This document shows, piece after piece, positions 1 to 8,934 of a DNA stretch of 64,000 bases. A model generated the notes under the pieces. It saw only the letters and a list, made by a program, of their open reading frames with translations, had not been told where the DNA came from and made no database searches. The position numbers and the translations under genes were made by a program. The first letter of the stretch is position 1. The number at the start of each line of letters is the position of its first letter. This stretch comes from Streptomyces fungicidicus (lineage in GTDB: Bacteria > Actinomycetota > Actinomycetes > Streptomycetales > Streptomycetaceae): contig NZ_CP023407.1 of NCBI RefSeq assembly GCF_003665435.1, forward strand, positions 3,968,001 through 4,032,000. Reading direction: 5' to 3'.

Positions 1-351
1 GCGGCCGGCGGGCTCCCGATCGGCTGCCGCGACCTCGCGCCCGGCCCGCTGCCGGTGAGCCGGCTGCCGGTGGCCCCCGACGAGACGCTGCTGCTGGTCA
101 CCGACGGGGTGACCGAGGCCAGGGACGGTGAGGGGAACTTCTACCGGCTCGCCGACGAGCTGTGCCGGGCGGTGGCGGCGGACCCGGGGGTCGCCGCACC
201 GGGCCTGCTGGTCGCCGCCGTGCGGGAAGGGACGCTGCGGCACAGCCGGGGGCACCTGGACGACGACACCACCGCCTTCGCGGTACGGCGGACCCGCGCG
301 TCCGGGGGCGAAGGCCCCGAAGGCCCCGAAGGGGGACGTTCACCACGGTGA
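1..351 (+). CDS. SpoIIE/RsbU-type PP2C phosphatase, C-terminal fragment
   Basis: The frame is open from base 1, so the gene begins before the window and only about 116 C-terminal residues are present. The segment TLLLVTDGVTEARD is the conserved core of PP2C/SpoIIE phosphatases; its Asp residues help bind the catalytic metals. HLDDDTTAFAVRR near the end matches the last metal-binding DD motif of the RsbU family. Such proteins dephosphorylate anti-anti-sigma factors and often carry upstream PAS, GAF or kinase-like domains, which cannot be seen here. The tail after the domain is a low-complexity Gly/Glu/Pro stretch. The family call is good; the pathway is unknown. Confidence 0.85.
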   Translation, partial: AAGGLPIGCRDLAPGPLPVSRLPVAPDETLLLVTDGVTEARDGEGNFYRLADELCRAVAADPGVAAPGLLVAAVREGTLRHSRGHLDDDTTAFAVRRTRASGGEGPEGPEGGRSPR

Positions 352-371
352 CACCACCCCGCGCGGTCACA

Positions 372-382
372 ACGGTTACCGT
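372..382. promoter_or_regulatory. Palindrome upstream of the 419 gene
   Basis: ACGGT-T-ACCGT is a perfect dyad around a central T, 36 bases before the next start codon, in a short gap that also holds GGTGAC and GGTCAC half-sites. It could be an operator. No regulator is assigned. Confidence 0.3.
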
Positions 383-418
383 GCTGCCGTAGATGATCGC
401 CAGGGGAGGGGACCGACC

Positions 419-1495
419 ATGCCCGGAACCGTGCTGCTGCTGGCGGCCTCGCCGCTGGGCCGGGGGCGGCTGGTGGACGCGGCGTCCGTGCTCCCGGTCC
501 TCGCGGCGGTGCCGCCGGCCGTGCTGTCCGGCGCCGACACCGCGAACGTCGTCGAACTCGCCGACCCGCTGGAGCCGCAGGCCGTGCTGACCCGGCTGCG
601 CGCGGCCGCCGCCGCCCCGGGGCCGCTGACGGTGTACGTCGCCGGGCAGCTCCAGCTCGACCGCCGGCAGCGGCTGCCCCATCTGGCGCTGGCCCGCACG
701 ACCGCGTCGACCGTGCGGTACACGGGGCTGCCGTGGCACTGGTTCCGGGAGGAGCTGCGGCTGCGTCCGGCGGGGGCGACGACGCTCTTCCTCGACCTGC
801 ACGCCGACCCGGAGGCCTGGCGGTCGCTGTGCGCGCCGGGCCCGGGGCCGTCCCCGCTCGACTGCGGGCGGGACAACGCGGTGTACGGCCGTGTCGCGCC
901 GCCGCCGTCCCGCCGCGCGGTCGCATCCCCGTCGTACATGAAGGCGGTCGCGACGATTCTGCGCAGCGGGTGGCGTCCGCCGGACGAGGAGCTGAACCAG
1001 CAGGCGCTGACGAGGATCGCGCCGGAGAGCGCGGGCACCGGTCTGCCGCTGGCGCAGCGGGGGCCCGTGCCGGGGGATCCGCACGCGGCCGTCACCGCGG
1101 CGGTGCGCGCGGGCCGGCACGCGGACGCCGACGCGCTCGCGGCGCGGCTGGAGCAGGCGGCCGGCCTGGCACACGGGCCCGTCTCCGAGGAGGTGCTGCA
1201 CTGGACGGAGGTCCGGGCGGACCTGGCGATGCTCGCCGGGGACGCGGCGCGCAGCTGCCGGGCGTGGATGACGGTCGCCGGCACCCGCCTGACCGCGGGG
1301 CAGCCGGGCGACGCGCCCGCCGTCGAGGCGGCCGTGGACCGGGCGCACCACCAGTGGGGCCGGATCACCGACCCGGCCAGGGCCCGCGAACTGGGCACCG
1401 CCCTGGCGGAGCTCCGCGCCCGGGTACCGGGCCGCCGCGAGGGCGCCCTGGACCACGTACGACGCCAGCTGGACCAACTGCAGACCCAGCCCTGA
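419..1495 (+). CDS. Hypothetical protein, 358 aa
   Basis: The ATG at 419 follows a clear AGGGGAGGGG ribosome site, so the longer upstream extension of this frame is rejected. No signal peptide or membrane segment is seen. The N-terminal 180 residues alternate hydrophobic strands and helices (GTVLLLAASP, LTVYVAGQLQ, TTLFLDLHAD), suggesting an alpha/beta fold. The C-terminal 130 residues are helical and Ala/Arg-rich, resembling a helical repeat. I do not recognise a named family. The spacing (68 bases) after the phosphatase allows co-transcription, but the palindrome in the gap suggests its own promoter. Confidence 0.7.
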   Translation: MPGTVLLLAASPLGRGRLVDAASVLPVLAAVPPAVLSGADTANVVELADPLEPQAVLTRLRAAAAAPGPLTVYVAGQLQLDRRQRLPHLALARTTASTVRYTGLPWHWFREELRLRPAGATTLFLDLHADPEAWRSLCAPGPGPSPLDCGRDNAVYGRVAPPPSRRAVASPSYMKAVATILRSGWRPPDEELNQQALTRIAPESAGTGLPLAQRGPVPGDPHAAVTAAVRAGRHADADALAARLEQAAGLAHGPVSEEVLHWTEVRADLAMLAGDAARSCRAWMTVAGTRLTAGQPGDAPAVEAAVDRAHHQWGRITDPARARELGTALAELRARVPGRREGALDHVRRQLDQLQTQP

Positions 1496-1640
1496 CCACC
1501 ACCCGCCCGAACTGGACGGACCGGCTGTTCAGGGCGTGCCGACGGGCCGGGCTGGCTGGGGTGAGCCGGCGAGTCGGGCGGGCCGAGGGGGGCGGCCGTG
1601 GCGGGCCGGTGGTCGAGGGGCCGGCGGCACGGGTTGCGCG

Positions 1641-1805
1641 CTACCGCACCGCCGCTTCCACCGGGGTCGTGGTCTGCCGGTCCGGTTCCGGGTCGGAGGC
1701 CCTGGCCGGGCCCGCGTTGGCCGCCAGGACCAGCGCGGCGACCGCCGCGAGGGCCGCGGCGATGCCCCGGGCGTACCGCCCGGTGGTGCGTGTGCGTTCC
1801 AGCAC
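1641..1805 (-). CDS. Small secreted peptide, 54 aa
   Basis: This short frame starts at GTG 1805 and encodes a basic N-terminus (four Arg in the first 13 residues), a hydrophobic core rich in Ala/Val/Leu at residues 14-31, and a likely signal-peptidase site after A-R-A (residues 34-36). The predicted mature part is only 18 residues and highly polar (starts SDPEPD, ends EAAVR). It is divergent from the HTH-TPR regulator at 1899, and the 93-base gap contains GGTTTAA repeats. Small exported peptides beside TPR regulators are typical of peptide-signalling pairs in Firmicutes; applying that here is inference. No family is recognised. Confidence 0.55.
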   Translation of the reverse strand: MLERTRTTGRYARGIAAALAAVAALVLAANAGPARASDPEPDRQTTTPVEAAVR

Positions 1806-1821
1806 GGCGACCTCGCACTGT

Positions 1822-1852
1822 GGGTTAAGCCGGTTTAATCCGCGGTTTAACC
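1822..1852. promoter_or_regulatory. GGTTTAA repeat cluster, candidate operator/promoter
   Basis: Three related AT-rich blocks lie between the divergent peptide and regulator genes: GGGTTAAG at 1822-1829, GGTTTAAT at 1832-1839 and GGTTTAAC at 1844-1851. The outer arms GGTTAA (1823-1828) and TTAACC (1847-1852) form an inverted repeat. AT-rich repeats stand out in this GC-rich DNA. They are probably the shared promoter/operator, perhaps bound by the regulator at 1899. Confidence 0.45.
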
Positions 1853-1898
1853 TAGGGGCTGCGGGTCTCGAACGGCAAGGGGCACAGGGGGAGTTGAC

Positions 1899-3242
1899 AT
1901 GGGGGAGCGGGACGATCCGGGAACCATCGGGCGGCGCGTGCAGCAACTGCGCGTGGAGCGCGGGCTGACCCAGAAACAGCTGGCCGAGCCGGTGTACACC
2001 CCCGCGTACATCTCCACCCTGGAGGCGGGACGGGTGCGCCCCTCCGACGGCGCGCTGCGGCATCTCGCCGACCGTCTCGGAGTCGCGTTCGACGAGCTGG
2101 CCACCGGACGTTCCGCCCGGCTCGTCACCGAGCTGCGCCTGCGGCTGACCGAGGCGCAGCGCACCCTCGCCCTCGGTGAGGCGGACGTCGCCCTGGAGCG
2201 GTACGCCGCGCTGCTCGCCGAGGCGGAGACGCACGACCTGGCCGAGGAGCAGGCCGCCGCGCTGCTCGGGCTCGGGGAGTGCGCGCTGGAGACCGGCGAG
2301 CTGGCCGAGGGGCGCCAGTACTTCGAGCGGGCCGAGGCCCGGCTCGCCGACGCCCCGCTGCCCGCACGGGTGCCCGCGCTGCGCGGGCGGGCCGTCGCCC
2401 ACTATCTGGCGGGGGAACTGCGCTACGCGGTCTACCTGCTGGAGTCCACGATCGACGAGCTGAACCGGGGCGGTCTGCACGACCCGGACGCGCTGCTGCT
2501 GCTGTACGCCAGCGCGATCGGCCCGTACATGGACATGGGCGCGCACGCGCGGGCCGCACAGGCGGCGGAGTTCGCGCTGGCGCTCGCGCCCCAGTCCGGC
2601 GACCCGGCGCTGGTGGCGCGCATGCACCGGTCGGTGGCCCGCACCCTGCTCGCCGAGGGCCGCCTCGCCGAGGCGGACGCCTCGCTGGCCAAGGCGGCGG
2701 AGCTGTACCGGGGGCTGCAGCTCCGCACCGAGCTGGCCAACTGCCACTGGATGCGCGGGTACGTGTACGCCCAGAACGGCGAACTGGAGTACGCCGAGAA
2801 GGAGCTGCGCGAGGCGCTGGACATGCTGTCGGCCCAGCGGGCGTCCCTCTACAGCAGCCAGGTGACCGTCGAGCTGGCCGACGTACTGCACCGGCGCGGC
2901 AGCTCCCGGGAGGCGGCGGCCCTGCTGGAGGACGTGCTCGGCGGGCTCTCCCCCGAGCGGGGCGCGGTGCACGCGGCGGCCGCGCACCGGCTGCTCGGCA
3001 TCATCGCCGAGGACGCCCGCGACGTCGAGCGGGCCGAGGAGCACTACGTACGGGCGATGAGCCTGCTGGAGCGCGCGGGCGCCGCCGGTGACCTGGCCGA
3101 CCTGTGCCGTCTCCTCGGCGACCTGCTCCGCCGCACCGGCCGCGTCGAGGCGGCCCTGGACGCCTACCGCACCGGCCTGGGCCACCGCACGGCCCCGGGC
3201 ACGACCACCCTGGGCCCGGCGCCGGCGCAGCCGCCGCTCTGA
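1899..3242 (+). CDS. XRE-family HTH regulator with TPR domain
   Basis: A 447-aa protein with an XRE/Cro-type helix-turn-helix at residues 7-65 (LRVERGLTQKQLAEPVYTPA then ISTLEAGRVRPS). A long array of Ala/Leu-rich helical hairpins at about residues 70-435 follows, consistent with ten or so tetratricopeptide repeats (for example ALLGLGECALETGELAEGRQ). The ATG at 1899 is preceded by GGGGGAG. HTH plus TPR is the layout of RRNPP-type regulators (PlcR, Rgg, NprR), which bind short peptides in the TPR groove, and of several Streptomyces regulators with no known ligand. The divergent 54-aa secreted peptide makes a peptide ligand plausible, but that is inference. Confidence 0.85.
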   Translation: MGERDDPGTIGRRVQQLRVERGLTQKQLAEPVYTPAYISTLEAGRVRPSDGALRHLADRLGVAFDELATGRSARLVTELRLRLTEAQRTLALGEADVALERYAALLAEAETHDLAEEQAAALLGLGECALETGELAEGRQYFERAEARLADAPLPARVPALRGRAVAHYLAGELRYAVYLLESTIDELNRGGLHDPDALLLLYASAIGPYMDMGAHARAAQAAEFALALAPQSGDPALVARMHRSVARTLLAEGRLAEADASLAKAAELYRGLQLRTELANCHWMRGYVYAQNGELEYAEKELREALDMLSAQRASLYSSQVTVELADVLHRRGSSREAAALLEDVLGGLSPERGAVHAAAAHRLLGIIAEDARDVERAEEHYVRAMSLLERAGAAGDLADLCRLLGDLLRRTGRVEAALDAYRTGLGHRTAPGTTTLGPAPAQPPL

Positions 3243-3315
3243 CCGTTTCGGGGCCGGCGAGCCGGGTAGTCGGCCCTCTCATTCCGGGGGACGGCAGCCT
3301 AAGGAGGCGGTGGGC

Positions 3316-4074
3316 GTGCGGCCCGGCGACGACCCCCGAGGCGAACCGGAGCGGGGCGGCGGTCCGCGCGGCGAGCGGGCGGCCGACGCGATCGCCGCCG
3401 GGCTGCGCGGGGCCGGTCCGGCCGACGTCCCGGGGCGGCTGTGCACCGTGGCCGTCCGGTTGCTGCCGGTGGACGGGGCGTCCGTGTCGCTGCGCGGCGA
3501 CGGCCTGCCCGTACAGCTCGGCGCTTCCGGCGACCGCGCCGCCTACCTCGGCCAGCTCCAGGCCACCCTGGGGGAGGGCCCCTGCCGGCACGTCCTGCGC
3601 ACCGGCGCGCCCGTCCTCGCCCGCGACCTGACCGCCGCCGCCTGCGCCGGCCGCTGGCCGGTCTTCGCCGAGCAGGCGCTCGGCGCCGGGGTGCGCGCCG
3701 TGTACGCGCTGCCCCTCGGCACCGGCGCCGTCTGCGTCGGCACCCTCGACCTCTACCGCGGCACCCCCGGCGGGCTCACCGACGGCCAGCTGGACGTGGC
3801 ACGGCTCGTCGCCGGTGTCATGACGGTGGCGCTGATGGACCTGCCGCACGGCGACGAGCACGCCCTCCGGGACGGCGACGAGCCCTGGCTGAGCGGACTG
3901 GCCGCCGACCACGACCGGGTCCACCAGGCCGTCGGCATGATCATGGCGCAGCTGGGCATCGGCGCCGACGAGGCCCTGGCCCGCCTGCGCGGCGACGCCT
4001 TCGCGCACGGCCGCACGGCCCTGGAGGTCGCCCTGGACGTGATCTCCCGCCGCCGCCGTTTCGACACCCGCTGA
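3316..4074 (+). CDS. GAF and ANTAR domain protein
   Basis: 252 aa. The GTG at 3316 has AAGGAGG eight bases upstream; the in-frame GTG at 3310 is too close to it. Residues about 35-170 form a GAF-like sensor domain (LYRGTPGGLTDGQLDVARLV is its typical last helix). Residues about 195-250 form an ANTAR RNA-binding domain, with VHQAVGMIMAQLGI and the conserved AL..LR..A pattern. ANTAR proteins act as antiterminators by binding paired hexaloop RNA hairpins. It stands 73 bases after the TPR regulator on the same strand and may be co-transcribed. The signal sensed by the GAF domain is unknown. Confidence 0.9.
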   Translation: MRPGDDPRGEPERGGGPRGERAADAIAAGLRGAGPADVPGRLCTVAVRLLPVDGASVSLRGDGLPVQLGASGDRAAYLGQLQATLGEGPCRHVLRTGAPVLARDLTAAACAGRWPVFAEQALGAGVRAVYALPLGTGAVCVGTLDLYRGTPGGLTDGQLDVARLVAGVMTVALMDLPHGDEHALRDGDEPWLSGLAADHDRVHQAVGMIMAQLGIGADEALARLRGDAFAHGRTALEVALDVISRRRRFDTR

Positions 4075-4143
4075 GACGACCGCCCCCGGGCACGTCCGGA
4101 CCGGGACCGGGCCGCCCGGCAGGGGGCACTTTCGCAACAGGCC

Positions 4144-4950
4144 CTAGACCCGCAGGCGTTCCTGGCGGCCGATCTCCGTCAGGCGGTCCGCGCCGAGCTG
4201 GGTCATCGCCTGGGTGACCTCGGGAAGCACCGTGCCGAGGCCGCCGTTGGTGAGGGTGATCGTCTCCTCCCCGACGCGGACCGCCGCGACCGTCACCGTG
4301 AGACGGGCCGGTGCGCCGCCGGACGCCTCCCCGGTCATCGTCAGCCGCAGTCCCGCCCGGGCGTCGCCGGCCTCCGGCAGCGGGAGCTCCGCCACCTCGA
4401 CGAGCAGGCCGCCGGCCCCGGCGGCCGTCACCTCGAACCGCTCGCACTTCTCCGGCAGCGTGCCCATCCAGGACAGGACCCGGTCCACGTCGGCGGGCGG
4501 GTGCGCGGCGAGCTGGTACCGCAGCTGCGAGTCGGTGGAGGCGTCGTCGAGGGTGGCCGTGGCGCTCGGTCCGGACGGCGGGCCGAACAGCTCCTCCGTG
4601 TAGAGGGAGTCGAGCAGCCGGTGGCAGTCGGGGTTCTCCGTCCTCGCCTTGAGCATCCCGTCCCGCCAGGTCGCCGTGCCCCGGCCCGCCACCCACGGCT
4701 CGCCCAGGTCCGCCTCCGTGAGCAGCGCCGCCCGTAGCTGCTCCTCGTTCAGCGTCTGCGCGCCGGGCGAGGGCCGGGCGGCGGGGGACGCCGCGGCGGA
4801 GGGGGAGGCCGGCGGCTCCTCCGGCACGCCCGCGGGCAGCGCGCGCGGCACGTCCCGGTCCCCGGCCAGGCAGGACGCCGTGGTCAGCAGGGCCGTCACC
4901 GACAGCGCGGAGGCGAGCAGGACGCGGGCGGCGGCCGGGGCATGGGTCAT
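4144..4950 (-). CDS. Putative lipoprotein, 268 aa
   Basis: The ATG at 4950 follows AGGAGG. The N-terminus has a hydrophobic stretch (RVLLASALSVTALLTTASC) ending in a lipobox-like T-A-S-C with Cys at about residue 27, then a Pro/Ala/Ser-rich linker to about residue 60. The remaining 200 residues resemble the Streptomyces surface lipoproteins of the sensor-domain/LpqH-like kind: alternating polar strands, one DCHRL Cys and one CERF Cys that could form a disulfide. It is convergent with the ANTAR gene. Function is unknown; export and lipidation are inferred from the signal. Confidence 0.75.
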   Translation of the reverse strand: MTHAPAAARVLLASALSVTALLTTASCLAGDRDVPRALPAGVPEEPPASPSAAASPAARPSPGAQTLNEEQLRAALLTEADLGEPWVAGRGTATWRDGMLKARTENPDCHRLLDSLYTEELFGPPSGPSATATLDDASTDSQLRYQLAAHPPADVDRVLSWMGTLPEKCERFEVTAAGAGGLLVEVAELPLPEAGDARAGLRLTMTGEASGGAPARLTVTVAAVRVGEETITLTNGGLGTVLPEVTQAMTQLGADRLTEIGRQERLRV

Positions 4951-5223
4951 CGAGGTGCCTCCTGGGGAGCCGGGCCGTCCAGGAGCGGACGTGCTCCTAC
5001 GGCACCATCGGGCAGGCCGCTCCACCAGCGCGACGGGCCGTCCGGGTGAGCGACGGGCCCCGGGCGCCGAACCGTCCCGCGCCCCTCCCCGGCCGGGCAC
5101 GATGGGGCGAACGTGCCATACGCCACACCCGCTGGGAATGGCTCCACGTTCCCGGTCTGTTCGCTTTTACGGTGTTGTGGACAGTTTCTCTGACGGCACC
5201 CGCACGCACCCAGAGGAGACCGC

Positions 5224-6924
5224 GTGACCGACCGCACCACGCCCGAGACCAGGCCGCCGCACCCCGCCCCCGACGCCACGCCCGACCTCTCCTCCAGGGA
5301 TCCCGACTGGTGGCGGCAGGCGGTCGTCTACCAGGTCTACCCCCGCAGCTTCGCCGACGCCGACGGCGACGGGCTCGGTGACCTGCGGGGCATCACCCGT
5401 CGCCTCACGCACCTCGCCACGCTGGGCGTCGACGCCCTGTGGATGAGCCCCTTCTACCCCTCCGAGCTCGCCGACGGCGGCTACGACGTCGCCGACCCGC
5501 GCGACGTCGACCCGCGTCTGGGCACCCTCGACGACTTCGACGCGCTCGTCGCCGAGGCCCACCGGCTCGGCCTGAAGGTGATCGTCGACATCGTCCCCAA
5601 CCACACCTCCCACCAGCACGTCTGGTTCCAGGAGGCGCTGCGCGCGGGCCCGGGCTCGCCTGCCCGCGACCGGTACGTCTTCCGGGACGGCCGGGGGGCC
5701 CGGGGGGAGCTGCCGCCCACCGACTGGCAGTCCGTGTTCGGCGGCAGCGCCTGGCAGCGGGTGCCCGACGGGCAGTGGTACCTGCATCTGTTCGCCGCCG
5801 AACAGCCCGACCTCAACTGGGGGCACCCGGACGTCCGCGCCGACGTCCGCACCACCCTGCGCTTCTGGTCCGACCGGGGGGTGGACGGCTTCCGCGTGGA
5901 CGTCGCGCACGCCCTCGCCAAGGACCTCGACGAGCCGCTGCGGGACCTCGGCGCCCCCGAGCTGAGCCGCGAGGGCGCCCTCGCCGACTTCCCGCCCGGC
6001 ACCCACCCCTTCTACGACCGGGACGAGGTGCACGAGATCTACCGCGACTGGCGCAAGATCCTCGACGCCTACTCCCCGCCCCGGATGGCCGTCGCCGAGG
6101 CGTGGGTCCCCGGTGAGCGGCGCGCCCTGTACGCCCGCCCGGACGAACTGGGCCAGGCCTTCAACTTCGAGTACCTGCAGGCCGCGTGGGACGCCGCGGA
6201 GCTGCGCCAGGTCATCACCGGCTCGCTGGAGACCGCGCACGCCGCCGGCGCCTCGGCGACCTGGGTGCTCTCCAACCACGACGTGGTCCGGCACGCCTCC
6301 CGCCTGGTGCTGCCGCCGGGCACGGACGACAACGCCTGGCTGCTGTCCGGCGGCCACGCCCCCGCCGTCGACCCGGACGCCGGTCTGCGCCGGGCCCGCG
6401 CCGCCACCCTGCTGATGCTGGCGCTGCCCGGCTCGGCCTACGTCTACCAGGGCGAGGAACTCGGCCTGCCGGAGGTCGCCGACCTGCCCACCGAGGTCCT
6501 CCAGGACCCGATCTGGGAGCAGACCGGGCACGTCCGCAAGGGCCGCGACGGCTGCCGGGTGCCGCTGCCGTGGACGACGACCGGGCCGTCGTACGGCTTC
6601 GGCGCGGGCGGCGCCTGGCTGCCGCAGCCGCCCTCCTTCGCCGCGTACGCCGTCGAGGCGCAGGACGGCGCCGAGGGCTCGACCCTGGAGCTGTACCGCA
6701 CGGCCCTGCGGCTGCGCCGCAAGCTGCTCGACGGGGAGACGCTGACCTGGGCGGAGGAGACCCCGGCCGGGGTGCTCCAGTTCGACCGCGGCGACGGCTG
6801 GCGCTGTGTGGCCAACCTGTCCGGCCGGCCGGTCTCCCTCCCCGCGGGCGAGGTGCTGCTGACCAGCGCGCCCCTGGAGGACGGCAGGCTCGGCCCGGAC
6901 ACCACGGTGTGGCTCGGCCGCTGA
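5224..6924 (+). CDS. Alpha-glucosidase, GH13
   Basis: 566 aa, cytoplasmic, starting at GTG 5224 after AGAGGAGAC. All GH13 regions are visible: DIVPNHTS (region I), GFRVDVAHA with nucleophile Asp226 (region II), AVAEAW with general acid Glu292 (region III) and SNHD with Asp353 (region IV). The opening WWRQAVVYQVYPRSFADADG is typical of oligo-1,6-/alpha-1,4-glucosidases of the GH13_23/30 type, which hydrolyse maltose, isomaltose or sucrose-like oligosaccharides. Trehalose synthase is less likely because its C-terminal maltokinase partner is absent. No transporter genes are next to it, so it appears to stand alone. Confidence 0.93.
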   Translation: MTDRTTPETRPPHPAPDATPDLSSRDPDWWRQAVVYQVYPRSFADADGDGLGDLRGITRRLTHLATLGVDALWMSPFYPSELADGGYDVADPRDVDPRLGTLDDFDALVAEAHRLGLKVIVDIVPNHTSHQHVWFQEALRAGPGSPARDRYVFRDGRGARGELPPTDWQSVFGGSAWQRVPDGQWYLHLFAAEQPDLNWGHPDVRADVRTTLRFWSDRGVDGFRVDVAHALAKDLDEPLRDLGAPELSREGALADFPPGTHPFYDRDEVHEIYRDWRKILDAYSPPRMAVAEAWVPGERRALYARPDELGQAFNFEYLQAAWDAAELRQVITGSLETAHAAGASATWVLSNHDVVRHASRLVLPPGTDDNAWLLSGGHAPAVDPDAGLRRARAATLLMLALPGSAYVYQGEELGLPEVADLPTEVLQDPIWEQTGHVRKGRDGCRVPLPWTTTGPSYGFGAGGAWLPQPPSFAAYAVEAQDGAEGSTLELYRTALRLRRKLLDGETLTWAEETPAGVLQFDRGDGWRCVANLSGRPVSLPAGEVLLTSAPLEDGRLGPDTTVWLGR

Positions 6925-6931
6925 GCCGCGC

Positions 6932-6968
6932 ACCGTTCCCCGCCCCGGCAGCCGGGGCGGGGAACGGT
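6932..6968. terminator. Bidirectional terminator after the alpha-glucosidase
   Basis: A 17-base stem, ACCGTTCCCCGCCCCGG and its exact complement, encloses a CAG loop between two convergent genes. There is no long U-tract, which is usual in Streptomyces. Confidence 0.8.
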
Positions 6969-7354
6969 CAGGGCAGGCCGGTGGCCGGCCGGTCCGCCGG
7001 GGGTTCCCGCGGGGGCTGCTGGTGGCCGCCGGCCTCCAGCAGCGGCGCCCGGTGGCGTTCGGGGCGGTGCAGTCCCTCCTCGGGGACCCGGCTGCGGGGC
7101 GCGCCGGCGACACCCGGCAGCGGTATCGGGCGGCGGGCGACCAGGTGCCCGACCCAGTGGCGTCCGCAGCGCGCGCAGGACGGGGCGCCGTCGGGGGTGT
7201 ACGGGGACGGGACGGCCGTGTTGTCCCGGTAGAAGTACTCCCACTCCTCGCCGCGGCCGTCCATGTTGCGCTGGACGTCGTAGTCCACGCTCCAGTGGTT
7301 CCAGCAGTTGCCGCAGGTGAACTCGACCCGTTCGACGGCAAGCTCGGTGATCAC
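6968..7354 (-). CDS. Small zinc-ribbon-like protein
   Basis: 128 aa starting MITELAVERVEFTCGNCWNH. Two C-x2-C pairs (FTCGNC near residue 14 and SCARC near residue 60) could hold one zinc ion. Between them is an aromatic acidic patch (EEWEYFYRDN). The C-terminal 50 residues are Arg/Pro-rich and look disordered. No signal peptide or membrane helix is present. Proteins of this size and pattern are common in Streptomyces and have no known role. It ends in the shared terminator with the alpha-glucosidase. Confidence 0.75.
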   Translation of the reverse strand: MITELAVERVEFTCGNCWNHWSVDYDVQRNMDGRGEEWEYFYRDNTAVPSPYTPDGAPSCARCGRHWVGHLVARRPIPLPGVAGAPRSRVPEEGLHRPERHRAPLLEAGGHQQPPREPPADRPATGLP

Positions 7355-7542
7355 GCCGGAACACCTCCCGTGGCCGGTCCGCTGCCCGTCGTTCCACTCT
7401 GCCCCCGGACGCCGTCACGCCGCCAGAGCCTGCTCCGGCCCTTCCACCCGTACGGCCGTCCAGCACGGGCGACCTGCGGCGACGCCCGGACAGAATCGGT
7501 CGTGGGGGTGTCCGTGACGGTCGTACAGGGAGCCCGCCGACG

Positions 7543-8316
7543 ATGAACAGGTCCAGCAAGACAGCGGCCGCCGTGCTGACGGCGGCCGGGTTCCTGGCGG
7601 GCGCGTGGCCGCCCGGCGCGGCGTCCGCCGCAGGCGGCGACGGCGGGTCCGCCGCGCGCGACCGGGTGCTGTGGGGCGCCGTGACCATCCCGCCCGGCAG
7701 GGACGGCGTCATCGAGGCCGCGGGCTTCACGGAGACCGCCGCGCTCGGCGCCGGCTCCACGCTGACCCTGGCCGCGCCCGCCGGGACCCGCGTGACGGGC
7801 GTCCCCACGGACACCCCGGGCTACCGGGGCGCGCTGGCCGCCGACGGCCGCAGCGCCGTCTACACCGCGACGTCGGCGGCCACCGCGCCCTGGCGGACCG
7901 GAGGTTTCCGCTTCGTGCTGGCGGTGTCCGCCGACGCGGTGCCCGGCACCCGGCTGAGCGGCTGCGCCCTGCGGCTCGCCGACGCGGAGGGCGCCGCCCG
8001 GGCGACCGGCGGCTGCCAGGTGACCGTCGGGCTGACGGGCCCGGTCCTGACCCGTCCGGAGTCCGGGGTGCCGCTGGACGCGCGGCCGGCGGTCGCCGGT
8101 TCGGCCCATCCCGGCGCGCAGGTCACCGTCACCGACAAGGACGGCCACGAGGTGTGCGCCGACACCGCGGCGTCCGACGGCCGCTGGAGCTGCACCCCCG
8201 GGGCCGCCCTTCCGGACGGCCCCAACCGGCTGCAGGCCACCGCCACCCTGAACGGCGTGAGCGCGGCGAGCGAGCAGATCCAGATCACCGTGGGGGACGT
8301 CGTCCCGGCCCGGTGA
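7543..8316 (+). CDS. Secreted Ig-like domain protein
   Basis: 257 aa with a signal peptide (MNRSSKTAAAVLTAAGFLAG, likely cleaved after A-S-A near residue 29). The mature part is beta-rich. Residues about 165-250 look like a bacterial Ig-like or carboxypeptidase-regulatory fold: AHPGAQVTVTDKDGHEVC, then DGRWSCTPG and a final NRLQATATLNG strand set. Single Cys pairs within each half suggest disulfides in the secreted state. No catalytic motif is seen; a structural or adhesive surface role is possible. Confidence 0.75.
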   Translation: MNRSSKTAAAVLTAAGFLAGAWPPGAASAAGGDGGSAARDRVLWGAVTIPPGRDGVIEAAGFTETAALGAGSTLTLAAPAGTRVTGVPTDTPGYRGALAADGRSAVYTATSAATAPWRTGGFRFVLAVSADAVPGTRLSGCALRLADAEGAARATGGCQVTVGLTGPVLTRPESGVPLDARPAVAGSAHPGAQVTVTDKDGHEVCADTAASDGRWSCTPGAALPDGPNRLQATATLNGVSAASEQIQITVGDVVPAR

Positions 8317-8350
8317 CGAGGGTCCGCGCGCCCGCGGCGCCCGGTCGCGG

Positions 8351-8722
8351 TCAGACGTGGCCCGGTCCTCCGCTGCCGAAGGCGCCGCTGGACCCCGGCA
8401 GCCAGCGCCTGCGGCTCTGGTCCTTGCCGGTCCTGGTGGCGGCGTGGTGGAGTTCGTACGGCATCATCCGCGAGCCGCTCTTCGACATGTCCGGCATCTC
8501 GTCCGGCTCCCGGATCTCCCGCATCTCGCGGACCGCGCCGCCGGCCGGGAGATGCGGCTGTTCCTCGGCCTTCGGCCGGGGTTCCTCCTGGTCCATGTAC
8601 CGCATACCGATGCGTACCGCCCAGACCAGCGCGCCGGCCACGATCATCCCGCCGATGAAGGCCAGGAACACTGCCCACTTCTGCGGGTCCGCGGCCAGTA
8701 CCACGTTCGTTGCCGTGTTCAT
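8351..8722 (-). CDS. Small single-pass membrane protein (DUF6479-like)
   Basis: 123 aa. The ATG at 8722 was chosen because residues 1-35 then form a compact unit: a short outside segment, MNTATNVVLAADPQKWAVFL, running into one membrane helix (about residues 16-38). After that comes RIGMRYMDQEEP and a charged, Pro-rich cytoplasmic tail. This matches the short DUF6479-type proteins of Streptomyces as I remember them; the family name is moderately certain. The 212-base gap upstream is relatively AT-rich just before the start and probably holds the promoter. Confidence 0.7.
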   Translation of the reverse strand: MNTATNVVLAADPQKWAVFLAFIGGMIVAGALVWAVRIGMRYMDQEEPRPKAEEQPHLPAGGAVREMREIREPDEMPDMSKSGSRMMPYELHHAATRTGKDQSRRRWLPGSSGAFGSGGPGHV

Positions 8723-8934
8723 GTTTCCGAGTATGGACGAAGAAATGAGATAAAGCGCACCGTAATGTCCGATTGACTTTCCCCCGGAAGGCCCTCCTCC
8801 GTCACGCTCGCGGCCGTCCCGGCGGGCGGCCGGGCCCGCGCCGTGGCAGATTGCGCCCGGAGGGAAGGCCGGGGCGGGCCGTCGCGTCCCCACGTGTGCA
8901 GCTCGGGGCCCGGCCCCGGCCTTCCCGCACGCGT

